Positions 48,949-63,712 of a stretch of 64,000 nucleotides of DNA are shown here, piece by piece. Made by a program: the position numbers and the translations under genes. The notes under the pieces were generated by a model. It saw only the letters and a list, made by a program, of their open reading frames with translations. It ran no database searches and had not been told where the DNA came from. The stretch is from Brassica napus (taxonomy: Eukaryota > Streptophyta > Magnoliopsida > Brassicales > Brassicaceae), in NCBI RefSeq assembly GCF_020379485.1, contig NC_063437.1, positions 2,852,001-2,916,000 of the forward strand, in the 5' to 3' direction. The stretch's first letter is position 1, and every line of letters begins with the position of its first letter.

Positions 48949-49812
48949 CTTCAAAGTCAGTTGAATCGAAGAAGCACTCAAGTAGCACTAAACACTCATT
49001 TCTCAGTTCGGTTCCGGTTCGGTTCTTTTGGTTCTTTTGTTCTCCGGTTCGGTTCTTTCGGTTCTTTAGTTCTCCAGTTCTATAGGTTTATGGTTCGTTT
49101 TGGTATTTAGAAATTTGGTTCGACTATTTCGGATTTTTGGTTCAGTTCATGTAACAAAGTTTGGAACCAGCTAACATCCAAAGTAATTTTGATCTCATTC
49201 GGTTTCAGTTTGTTTCCAGTTTTTTTAGTTAATTGCAAAAAATCAGAAAATTTAGGTTTTTGGATTATATATCAGAGTTTTAGGTTTTCAAAAAAAAAAT
49301 TTGGATAACTCAGATAATTTTAAATAGGATAAAAAAAAACTCTAGTGATTCGATGTTTTGGGTATTTTGGTTTATAAATAATCATTTTAAATTATTTAAT
49401 TTGTTTTAAAATTAAATATAATTGATATTTATAAGTATATAAACTATATTATAAAAATTTAGGTATCTATTCGGTTCTTAGTTCCGTTTTCGGTTTTAGA
49501 AATATAAGATCCGCTTGAATAACTAATACAATTTAAACCAAACCAAACCTTATTTTTGGACCGGTTCGGTTCTTCGGATCCGGAAAAATATGTCCATGCC
49601 TACACTACACTTAAGAGTCTAAATTTTATTTCATACATAAATTACTGAGACGCGTTTTTTAATTTATTAATGAGTTTGTATATCTTATTTGATAAGACAA
49701 ATATGAACCATAGCCGGCCATCGTCGCATAAGAGCCGCCTCGTGACCAAGAATTCCACAGAGATGGAGTGTTACACCATTTTGTATTTTTATTGGAGACT
49801 GGCCCTTAAGAC

Positions 49813-49813
<1 letters not shown>

Positions 49814-49851
<38 letters not shown>
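49814..49851. repeat. (TA)n microsatellite
   Basis: About 19 uninterrupted TA dinucleotides. Confidence 0.97.
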
Positions 49852-49854
<3 letters not shown>

Positions 49855-51977
49855 CAATTTAAGATGTTCACAATAGCCAACAATGATTAAACTTAGAAAA
49901 CTCGAGCTCTAGTGTTCTATCAATCATCTACCACCACAATTTAATGTGCTGAGAATATACTCAAGGTCACTACTAAATCAAATCCATTTAGAAAAATTGA
50001 TTTTATATTTCAAACATGATATTATTAGTGGTGATTCTGGATATACGAGAAGATGAAATAAATTACATATCTAAAATTTTCAAGATTTATCAAATTTCAT
50101 TGTGGTATATTGGTAGGATGGAGATTTTCAAAATAGTAAGAGTTTCCTAAATCGATGTCCAACGATCAATCAGAACGTAAATTTGGATCCACTATATGAG
50201 TGGAGCCGTAGGTTTTGTTTCGTAGCTTGAACAATTTGTGTATATAGCACAAAACACAATGAGTAATTAATTAATTTTTAAAATACATATGAGTATATAT
50301 ATAACAACAACTAGATTTTGATCCGCGCTTCGAAAGCGCGGGTTTTGTTATTATAAACCAAATTTGAAATGAATTAGTATTTAAGAATTGTTATATACTA
50401 TTATGTTACAAAATCGTAATATATTAAAAAGTAAATTTAAATTATATAATTTATGAGTTACTTTATTTAAATTTTTTTATGTACATTCTTATGTAACTCT
50501 TTTCAGGCCTGACATATCATCCAACCCAAAAAATCGAACCAAAATCGACATGATAATATAGGTCTGGTTCGAATTCAGGTCCACGGCAAAGCACATATTA
50601 GATATTTTTTGGACCTGTGGATCTCGATTTAAGTTTTTGTCTTACCCGAGATCTAATTTGGTACCTAAACTATCTAAAATGTTTTGTGTACATTAGGGTA
50701 TTTCAAATATGTTTTCGGTATTACCAATATTTTTTTTAATTTTTGTGTTTGGTTTTCAATATAATTTCATATTTTGAGTAAAATTTCAAATTTTTTTAAA
50801 ATATATTTTGGATATTTGGATAAAATTTTGGGTATTTTTTGGTTCCTCGGTCAGATTTTAAGTAAAATTTTGGTGTTTTTTGGTATTTGAATATTTCCGG
50901 GTGCTTGTTTGGATTTTCAAATATTTTTTTTAAATTTTCATGTACTTTGAATTTTTTGGATCTTAAATACCCGAAATAATATTAAAATTATTTAAGAAGG
51001 TTAGACCGTTATATAAATTATTTTTGATAGTTATAATGGTTTGATATATAAACTTAGAATGGTAAACTTTGTTGTGATAGTTTTGTAATTGGTTACATTT
51101 AAGATGTGCATATTATGTATGAGAGATTTTTAGATAGGAAAACATATATATTTTTCAAAAAAATTAGTATTGTGTAATTTGGTTTGGATGGCTAGCATCG
51201 GGTTGGTTGAAACTTAGAATATAGTATGTGTTCAGTTTCATAATTTTGCAATGTGTGGATTAATAGATGTGTCAATTGGCACAAATAAGATTGTGTGGTA
51301 TGAACTAATGGAATTCATATGTAGACCTACTTATGAATTGACGGCGATGGAGTGGAAATTATATGTAAATGATATTGCATACTGGTGAATGGTGATTAAC
51401 TAAATAACATAAAAAAAATTATAACTAATTTAACTGATTATGACATTAATTTGTTGGATACAGAGATATTGTAGGAGTAATATTAGGAAAGATCATATTT
51501 TAATAATATTGATATATTTTGACTGATTAAAGTAAATTTCAAATATTAAGTTTCCACTACAAGAAAACGTAATTTTAACGAGGAAGTTTAACGAGGAAAA
51601 ATAATCCTCGTAAAAAAACGTTGATTTTGCGAGGAAAGTACGTTGAGAAAGAAAAGCATCGTTATTTCGTCGTAAGCTAACGACAAAAAATATTCGTCGT
51701 AAAGACGATGTAAATTAACGTGGCTTTTACGAGGAAATAGTTTTTCCTCGTAAATTTCGCGAGTGCTTTACGACGAAATATTTTACGTGTACTTAACGAG
51801 GAAATTTTGAATCCACCAACTTGGTAGGTGGCTCACGTTTTTTTTTGGCCATACAATTAATTTTCGTCGTAATTTCATAGTAAAATTACAACTACCAGAT
51901 TCGAAATTTTCTATAAATATGGATGTTGGAACATCATTTTAAACACACCAACAACAAAAAACGTGAAAGAAAAAAAA

Positions 51978-54900
51978 ATGGCTGGCTCTGGGACTATTTA
52001 CGAGTTGCGGAATTGGATGTATATGCATAGAGATGCTAACGGGAGAGTGACGAAAGAATACCTTGCGGGGCTGGAGACATTTATGCACCAAGCAGATTCA
52101 ACACCGCTCGCCCAAGAAAGTGGTAAGATGTTCTGTCCTTGTCGGAAATGCAACAATTCGAAATTGGCAAACCGTGAAAATGTTTGGAAGCATTTAATAA
52201 ATAGAGGTTTCACGCCAAATTACTATATCTGGTTTCAACATGGGGAAGGTTATAATTATGATCAGAATGAAGCTAGTAGTAGTAATAGCAATTTTCAGGA
52301 AGAACCGGTTAATCATCATTTGCATAATGAACATAGTTACCATCAGGAGGAGATGGTAGATTATGATAGGGTTCATGATATGGTAGCTGATGCATTCGTA
52401 GCTCATGATGAAGATGAAGAACCTAATATAGATGCAAAAAAGTTTTACGGAATGTTAAACGCGGCGAATCAACCACTTTACAGTGGTTGTAGAGAAGGTC
52501 TCTCTAAATTGTCGTTGGCTGCTAGAATGATGAATATTAAAACTGATCACAATCTACCTGAAAGTTGCATGAACGAATGGGCGGACTTGTTTAAAGAGTA
52601 TTTGCCGGAAGACAATGTGTCTGCTGATTCTTATTATGAGATTCAGAAATTAGTTTATAGTCTTGGGTTGCCTTCGGAGATGATAGATGTCTGCATCGAC
52701 AACTGCATGATCTATTGGGGAGATGATGAGAAGCTAGAAGTATGTCGATTCTGCAAGAAGCCACGATTCAAGCCGCAAGGACGGGGACGTAATAGGGTAC
52801 CGTACCAAAGGATGTGGTACCTACCAATTACAGACAGATTGAAAAGATTGTATCAATCAGAGCAGACTGCTGCAAAGATGAGATGGCATGCCGAGCATAC
52901 TTAGACGGATGGTGAGATGACTCATCCATCAGATGCAAGAGCCTGGAAACATTTCAACAAAGTACATCCGAATTTTGCTAGCAATAGCCGGAATGTGTAT
53001 CTCGGATTATGCACAGATGGATTTAGTCCGTTCGGAATGTCAGGGAGACAATATTCATTGTGGCCAGTCTTTCTTACGCCATACAACCTGCCACCGGAGA
53101 TGTGCATGCAACGGGAGTTGCTATTCTTGACGATATTGATACCTGGTCCGAACCATCCAAAAAGGTCCCTGGATGTTTTCCTACAACCACTGATAAAAGA
53201 GTTGAAGGATTTGTGGTCAACAGGGGTGAGGACGTATGATGTTCAACGAAGACGAATTTTACGATGCGAGCTATGCTTTTGTGGACCATAAGTGACTTTC
53301 CTGCATATGGGATGTTGTCTGGATGGACTACACATGGGAGATTAGCTTGTCCATATTGTAATGGAACGACAGATGCGTTTCAACTGAAGAATGGTAGGAA
53401 GACAAGTTGGTTTGATTGTCATCGTCGATTTCTTCCCATTGGCCATCCTTACCGAAGAAACAAGAATTTGTTTAGGCACAAAAGGGTTGTGAGAGACACT
53501 TCTCCACCATATCTAACTGGAGAACAAATTGAAGCACAAATCGACTACTACGGAGCTAACGAAACAGTTCGTTGGGGTGGTAATTGGCATGTCCCTCGTA
53601 ATATGCCTGATTCTTACGGTGTTCATCACAACTGGCACAAGAAGAGTATATTTTGGGAGTTGCCATATTGGAAGGATCTTCTTCTGCGCCACAATCTCGA
53701 TGTGATGCATATAGAGAAGAATTTTTTGAGAACATCATGAATACAATATTGAATGTCCCAGGGAAGACAAAATACAACATAAAATCGAGGTTGGACTTGC
53801 CGGATATTTGCTCAAGAAGCGAGTTACATATTAAAAGCAATGGACAAGTTCCCGTTCCGATATTCAGACTGTCTTCAGAAAAAAAGTCGGTGTTGTTCAA
53901 CTGGGTGGCATCAGAAGTGAAGTTCCCCGATGGGTATGTTTCAAATCTCTCTAGATGTGTTGAAAAGGGTCAAAAGTTCTCTGGGATGAAGAGTCATGAT
54001 TGTCATGTCTTTATGCAACGACTACTGCCCTTTGCATTTGCGGAGCTACTTCCAACAAACGTACATGAAGCACTTGCAGGTTCGTAGTGTTTTATATCAC
54101 AATAATTTTATAACGGTCTAGTTTGCAAAATAATATACGACTAACAATGTGTTTAATTGTTTTTGGAATATAAAAGGCATTGGAGCATTTTTCAGGGATC
54201 TGAGCACACGCACTCTTAAAGAAGAAGTTGTAGAACAGCTTCAGGAGAACATTCCCATCTTATTGTGCAACTTGGAGAAGATATTTCCTCCTGGATTTTT
54301 TGACGTCATGGAGCATCTAGCTGTCCACCTCCCATATGAAGCATTGCTTCGTGGACCTGTACATTACGGATGGATGTATCAGTATGAGCGAGCCATGAAA
54401 TATTTGAAGGGAAAAGCAAAGAACCTCGCCAAAGTTGAAGGTTCTATAATTGCTGGAAGTTTGACGGAAGAAGTTTCTCACTTCACATCGTACTACTTTG
54501 CGTCAAAAGTACGTACCCGTAGAAGAGCTCCAAGAAGATATGATGATGGTGGAGTTGCGCCAACATATGCAGTTGCTGGTGTTCCAGACATCTTTAGCCA
54601 GATTGGACGACTCGGTGGGAAGTCTAAAGAGGTTTGGTGGTCGAGTGAACAAGACGCTCATAGTGCACACACCTATATTCTACTCAATTGCGAGGATCCA
54701 TTGATGCGTTATTTTGAAAGGTAACATATATGGACACTTCAAAACACATATAATTAATTATATAATTGCAAGAGATTCATTCCTATGAAATGTGATTAAT
54801 TTTACAGCCTATTTGTTTCTCAAGTCGAAGAAACATTTCCTGGTATATCCACAAGTGACGTAGACAAAAGGAAAGATCAGCACTTCATTAAGTGGTTGCG

Positions 54901-55646
54901 GAATCAGTTATATAACTCAAACTATTTTTTCATACATGATTTGTATTTTAATGTTCTCTTTATTTTTGCAGGTTGATTATGACGACGATGCAGATTATCC
55001 TAAGTGGTTACACGAAGTAATTCAATCTCCACTTGTAAAGGTCACCACATCACAGATGTATTTCACACGAGGCTACACTTTTCACACATATGAGTATGGT
55101 AGACAGCGGGCGACCAGTAACTATGGAATATGTGTGAAAGGGGAAACAGATTTCTACGGGATCTTGACGGAGATTATTGAAGTCGAATTTCCAGGGATAC
55201 TGAAGCTGAAATGCGTCATCTTCAAATGTGAATGGTTCGACCCCGTCGTCAACAGAGGTGTTCGGTCTAACAAATTTGGTGTAGTTGATGTCAACGGTGG
55301 ACGTCGGTACAACAAATTCGAGCCTTTCATCTTAGCTTCACAAGCAGACCAAGTTAGCTTCCTTCCATACCCTCGGATGAGAGATTCGGGTATAAATTGG
55401 TTAGCAGTGATCAAAGTTACACCTCGAGGACGAATCATCAGTGGAGAAGAACCACCATTGCAAGAAGAACAGATAAATGAAGTCGAGGAACCTGAACAAG
55501 AAGTTGATGACATCCTTCTCATTGATCCGCATAATCACGAATACGAAGATCTTACCGATGATGCCACAGACGAAGCTGTAGAAGACGAGTTTAATGAAAA
55601 TGATGATATTTCTAGTGATGACGAGAATGTCGATGTATCCGATTGA
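51978..55646 (+). pseudogene. TNP2-like CACTA transposase, disabled
   Basis: Order of domains: N-terminal transposase-associated zinc motif (CPCRKCNN...WKHLINRGF), Transposase_21/TNP2 core (LCTDGFSPFG, ACPYCNG, HNLDVMHIEKN), DUF4218 (LPFAFAELLP... FFDVMEHLAVHLPYEALLRG) and DUF4216 (YPKWLHEVIQSPLVKVT ... NKFEPFILASQ) with an acidic tail. Start chosen at the first ATG (51978; MAGSGTIYEL). Defects: an in-frame TAG after AEHT at about 52902; single-base deletions near 53241 and 53737, each restoring homology in a new frame; and a TT instead of GT at the donor after 54907. Introns 54080-54176 and 54721-54807 have normal borders. It could not make a full transposase. Confidence 0.9.
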
Positions 55647-55664
55647 TGTATTTGATTTTGTGTA

Positions 55665-55785
55665 GTTTGTTTTATGAATAAGGTAATGTGAGAGTTTGTT
55701 TTATGAATAAGGTAATGTGGGAGTTTGTTTTATGAATAAGAAATTGTGGGAGTTTGTTTTATAAATAAGTAAATGTGGGAATTGT
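55665..55785. repeat. 29-bp tandem repeat downstream of the transposase
   Basis: GTTTGTTTTATGAATAAGG starts at 55665, 55694, 55723 and 55752, 29 bp apart, in what would be the 3' UTR. Confidence 0.9.
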
Positions 55786-55944
55786 GGTTTGGAATGGAAA
55801 TAAACATGGGGTTTGGAATATATGAAGTAGAAGATAAGGAATATGGGGTTTTGGGGTTTGGGGTTTCGGATTTTAGGGATTTAAACGTACTGCTCGTTAA
55901 TTCCTCGTAATTTGACGTCGAATGTACGACGTAATCGTCGTTTA

Positions 55945-56215
55945 TTCCACGTAGGACAGAATCGTCGTAAAGACCTCGTAAGTAAATTGACGTAAATACC
56001 ACGTAAAGTAAATGACGAAGGAGGCACTCTTTAATTCCACGTAGGACGTAATCGTCGTAAAGACCTCGTAAGGTAAATTGACGTAAATACCACGTAAAGT
56101 AAATGACGAAGGAGGCACTCTTTAATTCCACGTAGGATGATTTCGTCGTAAACACCTCGTAAGGCCACGAGGATTTACGACGAAATTAAAAAAGCGGGGC
56201 ACGCTAATTCCACGT
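55945..56215. repeat. About 90-bp tandem units between the CACTA genes
   Basis: TTCCACGTAGGA recurs at 55945, 56035 and 56126 followed by CGTCGTAAAGACCTCGTAA, GACGTAAATACCACGTAAAG and GACGAAGGAGGCACTCTTTA. The words are those of the subterminal arrays, here in the interior, upstream of the second gene. Confidence 0.85.
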
Positions 56216-56283
56216 AAGCCAGAATCGTCGTAAAAGAGTCGTAAACTAACGACGATATTACGACGAAAATATTAAAAATACTA

Positions 56284-56535
56284 AAAAAAAGAAGAGAAGA
56301 AAGATGTTTGAATCACATTTGGCGAGACTTACGTAAGTCTCGACCACATGAGTTCCAAATATCTTCTTCTCTTCTTTTTTTTCCAAATTTTCTAAATTGG
56401 TGAAAAGCGGGACTTGCTACTTCCTCATAGTATAAAAACTAGAAAAAAAGAAAAAAAGAAAGATACTAGAATTATATGTGGCGAGACTTAAGTCTCACCC
56501 ACATAAATTCTAATATCTTCTTTTCTTTTTTTTTT
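56284..56535. repeat. Two hairpin-forming inverted repeats
   Basis: 56284-56392: A/G-rich arm AAAGAAGAGAAGAAAGAT pairs with ATCTTCTTCTCTTCTTTT around GCGAGACTTACGTAAGTCTC. 56442-56535: a second, similar hairpin with GCGAGACTTAAGTCTC at its apex. The two are diverged copies of one another. Confidence 0.8.
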
Positions 56536-56893
56536 CAAATATTTCTAATTTGAAAAGTATTTTGGTGAGGAGTGTGACTTGTGTGTGTGGACTTGTGTGT
56601 GTGGTTTGAGAAGGAAAGTTGTGGGTATTTATAGAAAATAAAGGCTCGCTAATTCCTCGTAACTGGTTACTCGTTAATTCCACGTAACCCTTTTCGTCGT
56701 AAAAACGTCGTTAACGAAAACGCGGGCCTTTGTATTTCGTCGCTATTTCGTCGTAACTGAAAACGCGGGCCTCTGTAATTCCTCGTAAGTTTACGAGGAA
56801 ATTACGAGGACAAGTAATCTTATATATATCCCGAGCGAGCTCGCTCCGTCTTTCCTCTCCACTTCCTCTCCACTTCCTCCCTAATTCGTAGCA

Positions 56894-58799
<1,906 letters not shown>

Positions 58800-59533
58800 C
58801 GACCACCCAAGTTCTTTTTAATTTCGGTTCTTGTATTATGAATTCAAAACTTATTTATATATAAAATATTTTGGTTTTGATTTTTTTAGAATTTTAATTT
58901 TATTAATAATTTAAATAATTTAAATTATATTTATAATTATATTTTTTATATTTCTATAAAATAATGAAACGAAGTAAATTCGTAGCTAATTTTGCGGCTT
59001 CTTTACGTGGAAGCTTAACGTGGTTTTTACGAGGAAACATTTACAAGGAAATAACGTGGAAATCTATCAAGGTTTTTACGTTTTCTTTACGTGGAAAGCT
59101 GTCAAGGTATTTACGTTAATTTTACGAGTATTTATTTACGTGGGTTTACGAGGAAAGTTTTTCGTGGTAATTACGAGGAAACTTAGCGACGTCCTTACGA
59201 GGAATCTTTACGTGGTCTTTACGAGGAAAATTAGCGACGTCCTTACGAGGAATCTTTACGTGGTCTTTACGACGAAATATCCTCCTTCGCTTTTACGACG
59301 AAATTATTTTCTCGCTAACTTACGACGAATTAGCGAGGATATATGCGTTACGACAAACGTATAACGACGAAACGGGTTTCCTCGCTAATTCGTCGTAACA
59401 CTGCTTTTACGACGAATTAGCGAGGAAAACTGCCCTCGTAAAACTTGTGTTTTCTTGTAGTGTTCTAGTAAATAGGTCCAACAACTTTTCATAGGTAGAT
59501 TTTTTAGAATTCCTTCTCTTTTAATAGTATAGA

Positions 59534-62500
59534 TATAAAATATTTTGTTCCATTTTACCATACTTAAGTGTTAATATATATTTAGTATTTGCCATTTCAA
59601 ACCCAAAAGAATCATTCAACGGGTTGATACAAACTAATTGAACCAAAGCTTTCTTTTTACTCGTGATTAAATTAATTAGTGCAACCAAATAGCTCAGATG
59701 TGTATAAATATTTAAAACGAGGCACTTTAATTGAATACCTCTGCCAGGTCCAATAATGTCATACGTCTTTCACTTGTTTTGGCTCAAAGGAAAAAATACA
59801 ACCAACTTATTCCGTTTTGCTGATACGGCATGCTCTCATTCGGTATATGAAACTCAATCACACCATACACTAACAAAACAATACGAAATCTGAAACTGCT
59901 TTAGTGCCCTTGAGTGGGTGGCTATGGTCAATAGAATCTCCACTCGTCTTTGCGACAAATACTGGTTTGCTTTTTAAAGAGCTTTTGGTTTGAAAATTGA
60001 GTGAAGGCAGTAATAGGACTCTACTGCGCCACCTTTGTCTCTATTTGCAACTGTTGTCTATGTAAGCTGTCTCGTCTCGAGTGATATTTCATTTTTGTAT
60101 GACTTAAATAGGATCTAATTCGAAACCCTACCAAATTATATCGTCGAGAGGAACAGTCAAACGGTAGAGGTAGAGAAATCAACAATTCTTGATTTATTGG
60201 ATTAGGATATATATAAGGTGTATAGTTTGAAGTAGATAAATTCATTTAGTTAGAGATTATGTGTGATCCAAAAACTGGAATTGATCTGAACCCCCAAAAT
60301 TAGCTTGATCTTTTTTTTTTGAATTATACAAGAGTATCCTGGCACCCACGGAAGTAGGTCCAGACTAGCCACATGTTAGCAGCTTATATTTTTGGCTCAC
60401 GTGTCTATCTTTGGGCTAATTTGTTCACTATTTATTTTTTTTCGTGTTCAAGACTTATTATTTTGCAATCGGCTCAAGCTAACCCTAACTAATTAGCTAT
60501 TAAGGGATTTAAAAAATAAATTTAGGATAGTTTTTAGCGGGTTCTATTTACTTAATTATTTGGGAACCTTCTGTTTACCCACTTATATAGATTCAAATTA
60601 CAATGATATCATGATGAATGGTTAGAGTTGGATAAGGAAGTAGGTAGGTCAAAAGAATAAGTGGATGAGAGAGAATAGGCTTCTTGTGTGTAATCTTGCT
60701 GGAGAGAAAGGATATGAGAGAGAAAGTGATGAATAGGGTTTTGAATATGATCCGAGAGAATAATTTTTTTTTTCTTTCGAAATTGCTTCGAGAGAATAGT
60801 TGCTGTTTCAGGACTCGCTTTGAGAGGTCCACATGATAAGCAATGTATAGTTAAATTAAATCTCGGAGTTTTATGGATCTTTCCGAAACCTTACATCTCG
60901 ACAAAAAACACCCCCTCAAATCTCAATGTGTTTGTCTGTGACTTCTTTACGTAACGTTCTCTCTTGCATGTCCATTTGCGCCACGTTATCCAGCTGGTTC
61001 TCACGTTTGCGATTATTTGATCACAATGTAGATTATTATGCGTGACATGTCAACAGCCCATTGGCCTCCAGTCAAAAACTTTGATCTGCCGCTTCCACCT
61101 TACCCAACCAAAAACTGCGTTGCTCAATTTGTCTTTTTTTTTTGCTTACCATCATCGTAACTTTACACTACACATGTCATAGACTGACGGTATTACTATA
61201 TCCCAATGGATATTTTATGAATAGTATTTATAAGAAATCTATATAATAATTGGAGTACTATAGATCTCAATTAGGCTAAAACGCAAACTAACCAACTAAA
61301 CATGTAGAAAGCTGAATATTATTGTTTTTTTTTTTTTGAAACTGGTGAATTTACTGTTGTTACTTTAGATATCTTACAGTATCAGATAAGAGAAATCTTG
61401 ATGATCTTTCTATGTAGCTAGTGGAATATATGGTACTTGTCTTAGACCTACGTATACATAGAGAACGTTCTTATACCTGAGCGTTCTTAATTTCTTTTAC
61501 TTATTTTGTTAATACCCTTCTATTTTTATATGCACATTATTCTCATGGCTATTTATATGTGTTATCATGAATACTAGCGAGTTGTTTGCTTTGACATTTT
61601 AGATTAGGGGATAAGGGTGATTAAATGTTTATTCATGATGTTTTTTTGAACAAATGTTTATTTATGATGTTTAGGGATTAAATTACAGTGATCCTTGCTT
61701 ATTGACATATTCCATCTTGCTAGTCAATATCTAGAACTTGAGGTGTTTGGTATAATATTTAAATTAATTTTACAAGTGCTTTATATATTTAGCCGATGGA
61801 TTAAAATATTTATTGGCAAATTTATACATGCTTAGCTTGTTATTACTAATGAAAATGGATATTAAATGCTTTATTAATGTAGAGCTATATTTTCATGAAA
61901 GTGTATTACTTAAATGGGTGTTCATAGATTTAATATTAACATCGATTGATTGAATTTATATCATGGATCACCCAAGTCACTAACCTTGACCCCAAGGTAA
62001 TTTAGTTTCTATGCATGTCATTAAGCTTCGGTTCTCATTTACTTATTTGTTTGTTTTACTTTTGAATCTTGGCTGGCTTCTTTTACTTGCATTTGTTTCT
62101 TGGTTTAGTCTGCTTTAGTCATATCGAGTTTTAAGTTGTATCTTAGTTAAGTGTTTTTTTTAATTAAACTTATTTATTTTAGATTAATTATCATTTACAT
62201 GCATTCCCAGTGAATTAGCTCTTGATTTATCCTTAAGGATTGATCCTCGAGTATTGTAATTAATGGCATATGCCCACATGTATAAGAAACTTCGTATCAC
62301 AAATGTAAAGTCGAACGCACACATGTATAGTTTACCTTAGCTATACATTATAAATTACAACAGTTTTCTTTCTTGGTGGAAGCTTTAAAAAAGTGCTAAC
62401 ACTTAAGTTATAGATTTCACAGTATAATTTATATTCTATTTTTTTACCAAAAAAAAATAAAATTATATTCTATTTTAATAACACTGTTAACTACAATTGT

Positions 62501-62700
62501 TCAAGACATTTATTTATTTATTTATCACTACTTTAAAATTTCGTTTTCTTCCATTCATCAATCATGCTATTACAGCCTCTACAAAATGCATTCTAATATA
62601 AAATTAACCATAAACTTAAAAATATAGATATCTAGAACATTACGGAAATTAATAAATTATTATGACTAAAGTGTAATTTTGCAGAAAATAGTAAAAAGAG
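59534..62700. other. Intergenic region upstream of the 1589-family gene
   Basis: About 3.2 kb without a recognisable gene or element. Mixed AT-rich DNA with A/T tracts; some stretches such as 60930-61130 have near-average GC and could be conserved promoter DNA, but nothing specific can be called. Confidence 0.4.
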
Positions 62701-62915
62701 TGGGCCATGGATCACGTGGATAAAGCGTGGGATGGAAATAGAAAAAACAAAGGAGAAGAGAGAAAGGGTGATTTTACAAATCTCTTCTAATCCTTTCTCA
62801 GCCAATTATGATCAATCTCCCACGTGGGACTTCTGGCCCATGCATACACATCATCTTTCAACTATACACTCTTTTGTCTTCTTGTTTTTTTGGGTGATCT
62901 TCTTCTATATATGAG
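62701..62915 (+). promoter_or_regulatory. G-box-containing promoter with TATA box
   Basis: CACGTG G-boxes at 62713-62718 (ATCACGTGGA) and 62821-62826 (CCCACGTGGG), then CTATATATGAG at about 62905, about 90 bases before the ATG. G-boxes are bound by HY5- and PIF-type factors, consistent with light or clock control of this gene. Confidence 0.65.
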
Positions 62916-62993
62916 TGTCTTTATCTCCACAAGTGTCTTTTAGAGAAGGCACTCTTTTAAGTTATAGTGTTAATTCTAGGGTTTCTATTACCA

Positions 62994-63712
62994 ATGGCTG
63001 ATTCTTCTTCTGCTTCTTACATTCACATGGTACTATGTTTATATGATTCAAGAACTCCATATGCACTCTTCTTCGCAAAGGATTTATGAGTGATTTTATT
63101 TGTGTTTTATTTATATCTCAATATCTTTGGATCAATCGTTTTTTATATGTACAGGTGCACCACATGATAGAGAAATGTTTGATCTTCAACATGAGCAAAG
63201 AAGAGTGCGTGGAAGCTCTCTTTAAGCATGCAAATATCACTCCTGTCATCACCTCAACTGGTTTTCCTCTCTCTCCTCTTCTTAATTATACCATCATGTA
63301 GAATTTGATTTTGCCATATAATATAACATACCTACATATATGTTTTTACGTGACTGATCAATCTTTGAATGTTTTGCATCAATAAATAAGTGCTCATGTG
63401 TAATTCAAAGACTAGTGATAAAGTGCCTTTAACATACAAATTTACAATTTGTTTACATAGAAAATTAAAAACTAGTTCGTACTTGCAACCTGTATATATT
63501 CGAATCGATTTTGTCCAATAGTTAATTTTGAGTCTATTTGCCCATATTAAATTGAATGTTTTACAGTTTGGAAAGAGCTGGAGAAAGAGAACAAGGAGTT
63601 CTTCAAGGCCTATGAAGAGAGGCAAAGCAAACAAGAGCAAATGTCGGAGGAAGAGACAACCCAGTTGATCCAGAAGATAATATCGGATTCATCTAAAGAA
63701 TCCGACGACTGA
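62994..63712 (+). CDS. Plant protein 1589 family (TIGR01589) small protein
   Basis: Three exons: 62994-63029, 63155-63260 and 63567-63712, joined at CACATG|GTGCAC and ACTG|TTTGG with GT-AG introns; 95 aa. The conserved part runs from YIHMVHHMIEKCL through MSKEECVEALFKHANI to VWKELEKENKEFFKAYE, followed by an acidic tail (SEEETTQLIQKI ... KESDD). Matches At3g55240 in the syntenic position. Members of this family are reported as repressors of photosynthetic genes that act on GLK transcription factors; I am less sure which family member carries which name. Complete, no break. Confidence 0.92.

Larger units (their letters stand above)
47951..50310. other. Intergenic region upstream of PSA3
   Basis: Holds the hAT-like MITE at 48331-48948, a GGTTCGG-rich low-complexity stretch at about 49000-49590 and a (TA)n run at 49814-49851. 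No gene seen. Confidence 0.5.

Noticed and set aside
59020..59364. 114-codon open frame at the right end of the CACTA element
   Set aside because: It is a translation of the subterminal repeat array and is itself repetitive (VFTRK, VLTRNLYVVFT), not a gene.
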